Positions 5,614 through 10,382 of a stretch of DNA of 10,382 bases are shown here, piece by piece. A program made the translations under genes and the position numbers. The notes beneath the pieces are model-generated. The model was given only the letters and a program-made list of their open reading frames with translations. It did not search any database and was not told the origin of the DNA. How positions within the stretch are numbered: the stretch's first letter is position 1; every line of letters starts with the position of its first letter. Where the stretch lies: contig CALFYB010000332.1 of assembly GCA_937952995.1 (NCBI GenBank), forward strand, positions 1-10,382. Reading direction: 5' to 3'. This stretch comes from an uncultured Caulobacteraceae bacterium (lineage in GTDB: Bacteria; Pseudomonadota; Alphaproteobacteria; Caulobacterales; Caulobacteraceae).

Positions 5614-7794
5614 TTATTTGGTCGGAAACCCGCGACGGGCCAAGAGCGGCTTCACATCCGGATCACGTCCACGGAAGGCCCGGTAGGCCTCCGCTCGGTC
5701 GGTCTCATTGCCGGTCTGAAGGACGATGGTGCGGAACCGGTCAGCGACCTTCCGGTCCCAAGGCCCGCCCGCCTCGTTGAAGGCGGCCCAGACGTCCGCA
5801 TCCATGACCTCGGACCACAGATAGCTGTAATAGCCCGCCGAATAACCATCGGACGTGAACAGGTGATTGAACTGCGGCAGCCGGTGCCGCATCACGATCT
5901 CCTTCGGCATACCCATCTGAGCCAAGGTCTCACGCTCGAACTGGTCCGGGTCGCTGACTGGGACCGTGCGATTGTGCAGCTTCATGTCGACAATGGCGCT
6001 GGCCAGATATTCGACCGTCGCAAAACCCTGATTGAAGGTGCTGGAGGCCTGAATCTTGTCGACCAAGGCCTTGGGCATGGGGGCACCGGTCTTGTAGTGC
6101 AGGGCAAACCGGTTCAGCACTTCAGGGGTCAAGAGCCAGTTTTCATTCACCTGGCTGGGCATCTCGACAAAGTCGCGCGGCACCCGTGCGAGGTCGGGAT
6201 AATAGACATTCTGCAACAGATAATGGATGCCGTGCCCAAACTCATGGAACAGGGTGTCAGCATCATCGAGGCTGATCAGGGTCGGGGTGTCGTCGGTTCC
6301 GGCTGTGAAATTATTGTTGTTCGAGGCCAAAACTGTTCGCGTACCGCCTAGGCCCTGTTGGCTGCGATAGGTGGTCATCCAAGCGCCCGAGCGTTTACCG
6401 TCGCGCGCAAAATTATCCATATAGAGTAGGCCCACCGGAGCACCGGTCTTCAGGTTCGTCACCTCAAAGGTGCGGACCTTGGGCTCGAACACGGGAACCT
6501 GACCGGTGTTTTCCTTGAAGCCCAGATCGTAAAGTTGTCCGGCTGACCAGAACATGCCGTCGATCAGCTTGTTGAGCTGCAGATAGGGCTTCACCTCGGC
6601 TTCGTTGAGGTCGTATTTCGCCTTACGGACCTTCTCGGCATAGAAGCCATAGTCCCAAGGCGAGATGGTGATCTTGGCGGTCTTGTTTGCCTTCGCCTCA
6701 GCATCGGCGATCTTTTGCATGTCCGCGACCTCTTCATGCACGCGGGCCACGGCGGCGGGCCAGACGCGCATCATCAGGTCCATGGCCTTGGCCGGGTCCT
6801 TGGCCATGGTGTCGGCCATGCGATAATGAGCGTGGGTCTCGAAGCCGAGCAGGACCGCGCGTTCTTGGCGCAGCTTCAGGATCTCGACGATGGTGGCGTT
6901 GGTGTCGTTGGCATCGCCATTGTCGCCGCGGTTGACGAAGGCCCGCCAGACCTTTTCGCGCAAGGCCCGGTCGCTGGCATAGTCGAGCACCGGCTGTACG
7001 GCCGAGCGGGTGTTCTTGATCGCATAGCGGTTCGGCTGGCCTGCCGCCACAGCCGCCGCCTTGAAGGAGGCCATGAGAGAGGGTTCGAGCCCCGTCAGCG
7101 AGGCCGCATCATCAACGAAGATCAGCGCCTGCTCGTCCCGCACAACCTTGCCGCCAAACTCCGCAAATTTCTGAGCCAAGGCACTGTTGATGGCCATGAG
7201 CCGGGTCTTGTCCGCCCCGGCCAGATTGGCACCGTTGCGCACGAAGGCCTCATAGGAACGCTCGACCAGACGCAGCTGCTGCGGCGTCAGGCTCAGGCTG
7301 GCCCGGTTGTCGTAAACCGCCTTGTACCGCTGGAACAGTTTAGGATCGAGCATCAGGCTGTCATTGAAAGCTGACAGCTTGGGCTCCCATTCCCCTTCAA
7401 GCTGGTTAACCCGGTTATTCGACAGGTTCGAGGTCTGCACGCCCCAAAGCGATTGAAGCCGGTCCATCTTGCTTCCCGCCAACATCATAGGCTCGTGGAC
7501 ATTCTGGAAGGTCGCCGGTGCGGGATTGTCGCGCACGGCCTCGACCTCTTTCTTCATGTCGGCCATGGCCTCGGTGAAGGCCGCCGGGAACTGTTCGACA
7601 TCGAGCTTGTCCCAGGCAGGAACCCCTTGGAACGGACCGGTCCATTCGGCGGTTAGCGGATTGGGCGCAGCCTTTGGCGCAGGCGCCTCAGCCACGGTGG
7701 GGACAACGGTGGGGGCAGTGGTCATGGGCTTTTCCATTGTCGCGCACCCGGCAAGGGCGCTGCTGGCCAAGAGGATCAGAAGGGCGGATTTCAT
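5614..7794 (-). CDS. M3 family zinc metallopeptidase lipoprotein (Dcp-like)
   Basis: An oligopeptidase of the thimet/Dcp group, which cleaves short peptides, in Dcp as dipeptides from the C-terminus. With the start used here it is 726 residues, normal for the family. The N-terminus MKSALLILLASSALAGC is a lipoprotein signal peptide with lipobox LAGC, so Cys17 should be lipidated and the enzyme anchored in the envelope facing the periplasm. A Pro/Ala/Thr-rich linker follows. The zinc site is HEFGH at 517-521, with the third ligand E544 in RDFVEMPSQ. A longer frame opens at 7881, but the signal peptide would then be internal; ATG 7792-7794 has GGAG six bases upstream. It converges on tetR and diverges from the DUF1993 gene. 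Likely role: degrading peptides from the periplasm or nutrition; not evidently linked to the catabolic operon. Confidence 0.93.
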   Translation of the reverse strand: MKSALLILLASSALAGCATMEKPMTTAPTVVPTVAEAPAPKAAPNPLTAEWTGPFQGVPAWDKLDVEQFPAAFTEAMADMKKEVEAVRDNPAPATFQNVHEPMMLAGSKMDRLQSLWGVQTSNLSNNRVNQLEGEWEPKLSAFNDSLMLDPKLFQRYKAVYDNRASLSLTPQQLRLVERSYEAFVRNGANLAGADKTRLMAINSALAQKFAEFGGKVVRDEQALIFVDDAASLTGLEPSLMASFKAAAVAAGQPNRYAIKNTRSAVQPVLDYASDRALREKVWRAFVNRGDNGDANDTNATIVEILKLRQERAVLLGFETHAHYRMADTMAKDPAKAMDLMMRVWPAAVARVHEEVADMQKIADAEAKANKTAKITISPWDYGFYAEKVRKAKYDLNEAEVKPYLQLNKLIDGMFWSAGQLYDLGFKENTGQVPVFEPKVRTFEVTNLKTGAPVGLLYMDNFARDGKRSGAWMTTYRSQQGLGGTRTVLASNNNNFTAGTDDTPTLISLDDADTLFHEFGHGIHYLLQNVYYPDLARVPRDFVEMPSQVNENWLLTPEVLNRFALHYKTGAPMPKALVDKIQASSTFNQGFATVEYLASAIVDMKLHNRTVPVSDPDQFERETLAQMGMPKEIVMRHRLPQFNHLFTSDGYSAGYYSYLWSEVMDADVWAAFNEAGGPWDRKVADRFRTIVLQTGNETDRAEAYRAFRGRDPDVKPLLARRGFPTK

Positions 7795-7898
7795 AGGTCT
7801 CTCCGACGCCTTAGGGCGAGGTGTTACGGTTGGGAGGTTCATAACAGGGGATACCCGCTCCGCGTCAGGGCAAAAATGCAACCGACCCGTAGTTTACC

Positions 7899-7927
7899 TT
7901 GCTCAGGCTAGCCCTGCGTCGCTACGG
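7899..7927 (+). promoter_or_regulatory. Possible promoter of the DUF1993 gene
   Basis: TTGCTC (7899-7904) and CTACGG (7922-7927) are spaced by 17 bases. The GCTACGGT around the -10 resembles part of the GCTA-type -10 described for Caulobacter housekeeping promoters. The match is modest. The gap 7795-7983 must hold promoters for both divergent genes; no good minus-strand pair was found. Confidence 0.3.
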
Positions 7928-7983
7928 TCCGCCATCAACCGTGTGAGCGACGAGTCTCACCGCACTGGAAGGAACATCCCAAA

Positions 7984-8505
7984 ATGGCAATTTCACTCTA
8001 CGACGTGTCCGTGACCTCATCCTTGCAGGTCTTGGGTGCCGTCACCGGTATTCTGGACCGTGGCATGGCCTTCTGTGTTGAGAACAACATCGATCCGAGC
8101 GAGATGGTCAACGCTCGGCTGGTCGACGATATGCAGCCCCTACACTTCCAGATCGTCTCGGTCGTTCACCACTCTTTGGGTGCCATCAACAGCGCCAAAG
8201 CAGGGATTGCCACGCCGCCGCCGCCCGTTGGCCCGCTCGACTATGCCGGTTTGCAAAAGCATGTGGCAGACGCCTTGGCTGGCCTGAAGGCCCTCAGCGC
8301 CGATGAGATCAACGCGCTGGAAGGCAAGGACGTGACCTTTGAAATGGGCAGCTTCAAACTGCCGTTCTTGGCTGAGGGCTTTTTGATGTCCTTCGCTCTG
8401 CCGAACCTGCACTTCCACGCCGCCACCACCTACGACATCCTTCGCGCGCGCGGCGTGCCGCTGGGCAAGCGCGACTATCTGGGTCAGATGCGCATGAAGG
8501 GCTAA
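7984..8505 (+). CDS. DUF1993 domain-containing protein
   Basis: A 173-residue protein covering the whole DUF1993 family (PF09351, to my recollection). Recognisable parts are the MAISLYDVSV start, the LDRGMAFCVENNIDPSEMVNARL segment, the DMQPLHFQI helix, and the C-terminal FALPNLHFHAATTYDILR and GVPLGKRDYL signatures. The family is thought to fold as a four-helix bundle like DinB/YfiT proteins; its biochemical role is not established. The conserved His residues in HFQI, HH and HFH could bind metal, but that is inference. No signal peptide, so cytoplasmic. GGAAGGAA at 7967-7974 is a strong ribosome binding site nine bases before ATG. Single-gene transcript, with its own terminator downstream. 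Confidence 0.92.
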   Translation: MAISLYDVSVTSSLQVLGAVTGILDRGMAFCVENNIDPSEMVNARLVDDMQPLHFQIVSVVHHSLGAINSAKAGIATPPPPVGPLDYAGLQKHVADALAGLKALSADEINALEGKDVTFEMGSFKLPFLAEGFLMSFALPNLHFHAATTYDILRARGVPLGKRDYLGQMRMKG

Positions 8506-8528
8506 TCCGCCCTCCCCTATGCCAGATC

Positions 8529-8562
8529 ACGCCGCCGAGGATCGCAGGGTCTTCGGCGGCGT
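8529..8562 (+). terminator. Intrinsic terminator of the DUF1993 gene
   Basis: ACGCCGCCGA (8529-8538) pairs perfectly with TCGGCGGCGT (8553-8562), a GC-rich 10-bp stem with a 14-base loop, followed by TTCTGTGT. It lies 23 bases after the stop codon. The opposite strand has no T-run, so it serves the plus strand mainly, though the hairpin may also slow transcripts of the convergent esterase gene. Confidence 0.8.
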
Positions 8563-8569
8563 TTCTGTG

Positions 8570-10162
8570 TCAGAGCTGGTCCGGATAGAGCCCGCGCCAG
8601 AAGTCGCAGTGGTGGTCTGCGGCGAGGTCGACGTTCCGGGTCTTGCCCGGTTCAAAGCGGATCACCGAGCGGGCCGACCTATAGGCGGACCAGACCGGCG
8701 CGCCCTTGGCCCAAGGATGGCCATCTCTGGCAAAATGGCTCCAGTAATCGATCATCTGGTCGGACAGGCCTTGCGACGGTGCCGCTAGGTCCGGGCCGGT
8801 CAGCTTGGAGGTATTGTCAAAGCGCGGGAAGAAATAGGGCAGCTCGGCCGAATGGACCGCGCCCTGCTCGAAGCCAACATCGGTGGTGACCAAGGGGGCG
8901 GCGCGATCTGCAAACTCGTACTGATAGACCGGCATGTGGGCGGAAAAGGCGTCACCGGCCTTAAGGAAGACGCAGGAATTCAAACCAAAGTTCGGCATAA
9001 AATCCGACATGGCCGTGCCGAGCGCCACCGTGGCCGACGGATAGTTGGCCAGTGGATATTGCGCCTGAACCGCTGCGGCCTTGTCGCCATAGAGCGCCTT
9101 GAGACGGCCGAGATAGGTCTCAGACGTGATCACGCCGCCCGCCTGCACGTCATAGGCCACATAGAGCCGCATCTCGTCGCGGTTGCCGCCATTGATAACG
9201 GGCATGCGCAGCAGCTTGCCACTGGCTAGCAGGTCTGTGCCTTGCTCAGGCAGGGCCTGCGAGCCGACGATGGGTGAAAAGGACATCAGTTCGGTGCCGG
9301 CCACTTGGGTCGCGGCATCGACAAGAGCCTTGGCGGACTTGGTTCGGAGGCAGGCCAAGGCGGTGGCTGGATCATCGCATCCGACCAGAGCCGCCACCTT
9401 CAAACCCGTCGACTGGGCCTGAGCGACAGTGCGAAGGGGCACGGTGCAGCCCGCGCTCTGGATTATGGCCTTGTGGAAAAGGCCAGCGGCCTTTTTGGGC
9501 GCGAACATCTGCATGCAGACCGACGCGGCCCCTGCGGACTCCCCCGCTAGCGTGACATTGTTCGGATCGCCGCCGAACTTGGCGATATTGCGTTGAACCC
9601 AGCGCAGGGCCGCCCTCTGGTCTTCCAGCGCGTAGCCGCCATTATGGCTGGCCCCAAAGGCCGGATGGGCCATGAAGCCGAGAGGGCCAAGGCGATAGTT
9701 GGCCGAGACCAGCACTACGTCGCCGCGCTCAGCCCAATGGGCCAGCGGATAGAGCGTGCCGGACCCGCCGACAAAGGCACCGCCATAGAGCCAGACAATC
9801 ACCGGCCGCTTGGCTTTGGCCTGTGTCTTGGGAACAGCGACATTGAGGAACAGGCAGCTTTCGTCGTCGCTGGCCTCGGTCAGGCCATAGCGCGCCGCCT
9901 GCGGACAGGGGCTGCCATAGGCCTTGGCGTCGAGCACCTTGGTCCAAGGGGTGACAGGGGCTGGCGGCTCGAACCGGCGTGCACCGACGGGCGGGGCAGC
10001 AAAGGGGATGCCTCGATATTCCGTCACCGCGCCCTGCTCAAAGCCCCGGACCGGTCCCTCTTGGGTCTGAATGACCAGCAAGGGCTGCGCCGCCTTGGCC
10101 TGAATACCGACACAGAGCGCCGCCAGAGCTACGATCAGGGTCAGAGGACGCAACAGGGTCAT
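8570..10162 (-). CDS. Exported type-B carboxylesterase
   Basis: An alpha/beta-hydrolase of the carboxylesterase/cholinesterase family, hydrolysing carboxylic esters. With the chosen start it is 530 residues. A Sec signal peptide (MTLLRPLTLIVALAALCVG..., cleavage likely after AKA near residue 24) predicts export to the periplasm. The oxyanion-hole motif YGGAF is present. The nucleophile is S209 in GESAGA, the acid is probably E330 in GGNRDEMR, and the His is H437 in GAVHSAELPYFF. Two Cys flanking the early domain (SPCPQ and DDESCLFLN) match the family's conserved disulfide. A longer frame opens at 10225, but it overlaps the upstream SDR and would bury the signal peptide. The ATG is four bases after the SDR stop, with only AAGG very close to it, so translation probably depends on coupling. 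The natural ester is unknown. Confidence 0.92.
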   Translation of the reverse strand: MTLLRPLTLIVALAALCVGIQAKAAQPLLVIQTQEGPVRGFEQGAVTEYRGIPFAAPPVGARRFEPPAPVTPWTKVLDAKAYGSPCPQAARYGLTEASDDESCLFLNVAVPKTQAKAKRPVIVWLYGGAFVGGSGTLYPLAHWAERGDVVLVSANYRLGPLGFMAHPAFGASHNGGYALEDQRAALRWVQRNIAKFGGDPNNVTLAGESAGAASVCMQMFAPKKAAGLFHKAIIQSAGCTVPLRTVAQAQSTGLKVAALVGCDDPATALACLRTKSAKALVDAATQVAGTELMSFSPIVGSQALPEQGTDLLASGKLLRMPVINGGNRDEMRLYVAYDVQAGGVITSETYLGRLKALYGDKAAAVQAQYPLANYPSATVALGTAMSDFMPNFGLNSCVFLKAGDAFSAHMPVYQYEFADRAAPLVTTDVGFEQGAVHSAELPYFFPRFDNTSKLTGPDLAAPSQGLSDQMIDYWSHFARDGHPWAKGAPVWSAYRSARSVIRFEPGKTRNVDLAADHHCDFWRGLYPDQL

Positions 10163-10166
10163 GGCC

Positions 10167-10382
10167 TTAGGCACCGCGCGTTTTGATGCGAAGGGCGTCC
10201 CAACTGTTATCCGCCGTCCAGCCACCGTCGACCGGCAGGCTGACGCCGTTCACGAAACTGTCCTCCTGCGCCAAGAAGGCGATGGCGGCAGCTACATCCT
10301 CGGGCCGAGCAAAGCGGGCCATTGGGACGCGGTTGACGATGTCGTCGTCGCCGTAGGCTCCAGACCCCTGATCGGCGACATC
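10167..10382 (-). CDS. Short-chain dehydrogenase/reductase, C-terminal part (cut by window edge)
   Basis: The last 71 residues of an SDR. RFARPEDVAAAIAFLA and the NGVSLPVDGGW motif are the classical C-terminal region of FabG-like SDRs, shaping the substrate pocket and the dimer interface; a short tail ends LRIKTRGA. The stop is TAA 10167-10169. The catalytic region lies outside the window, so neither cofactor nor activity can be judged. It is immediately upstream of the esterase and almost certainly co-transcribed, which suggests that the esterase releases an alcohol or acid the dehydrogenase then uses. Confidence 0.88.
   Translation of the reverse strand, partial: DVADQGSGAYGDDDIVNRVPMARFARPEDVAAAIAFLAQEDSFVNGVSLPVDGGWTADNSWDALRIKTRGA

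Noticed and set aside
7795..7881. Longer N-terminus for the M3 peptidase
   Set aside because: It would place the lipoprotein signal peptide internally; the ATG at 7794 has a good ribosome binding site and starts exactly at the signal peptide.
7943..7960. Inverted repeat GTGAG...CTCAC before the DUF1993 gene
   Set aside because: Only five bases per arm with an 8-base spacer, likely by chance, and no regulator is linked to it.
9593..10186. Plus-strand open frame of 197 codons opposite the esterase
   Set aside because: Antisense shadow of the esterase's oxyanion-hole and signal region; no domain features.

Overview
The window reads as bacterial chromosome of roughly 60% GC. Gene style suggests an alphaproteobacterium: tightly packed genes, a lipoprotein M3 peptidase, a DUF1993 protein, a PimC-like acyl-CoA dehydrogenase and PheA/TfdB-type FAD hydroxylases. 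Caulobacterales or a relative is my guess from style only; there is no rRNA or other marker in the window. I see no insertion sequence, CRISPR array, tRNA or rRNA gene.

Positions 174-4761, minus strand, hold a catabolic gene cluster. In transcription order it encodes an FAD-dependent aromatic-ring hydroxylase, a short-chain dehydrogenase (SDR) lacking the usual Tyr/Lys pair, a fumarylacetoacetate hydrolase (FAH) family enzyme and, after a 148-base gap, an acyl-CoA dehydrogenase. The first three genes are tightly coupled: a stop/start overlap of one base, then a stop codon that overlaps the next ribosome binding site. A TetR regulator (4891-5574, plus) diverges from the cluster. Between them lie a minus-strand promoter candidate and a near-perfect 14-base palindrome, which fits local repression lifted by a substrate or CoA intermediate. 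The enzyme set suggests hydroxylation of a cyclic or aromatic compound, C-C hydrolysis and beta-oxidation-like steps. The ring-cleaving enzyme is not in the window and the substrate is unknown.

The left edge is the strangest part. The acyl-CoA dehydrogenase runs normally for about 270 residues and then, in frame, continues into about 37 residues that look like the C-terminus of a eukaryotic mitochondrial carrier (SLC25) protein. The last ~120 residues of the dehydrogenase are missing. An assembly chimera is the simplest explanation; a real gene fusion or transfer is the exciting alternative.

Positions 5571-8562 hold housekeeping-type genes. A Dcp-like M3 peptidase lipoprotein (minus) converges on tetR and shares with it an 11-bp-stem terminator. 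A DUF1993 protein (plus) diverges from the peptidase and ends in its own terminator. Positions 8570-10382, minus strand, hold an exported type-B carboxylesterase directly downstream of an SDR cut by the window edge, very likely one operon.
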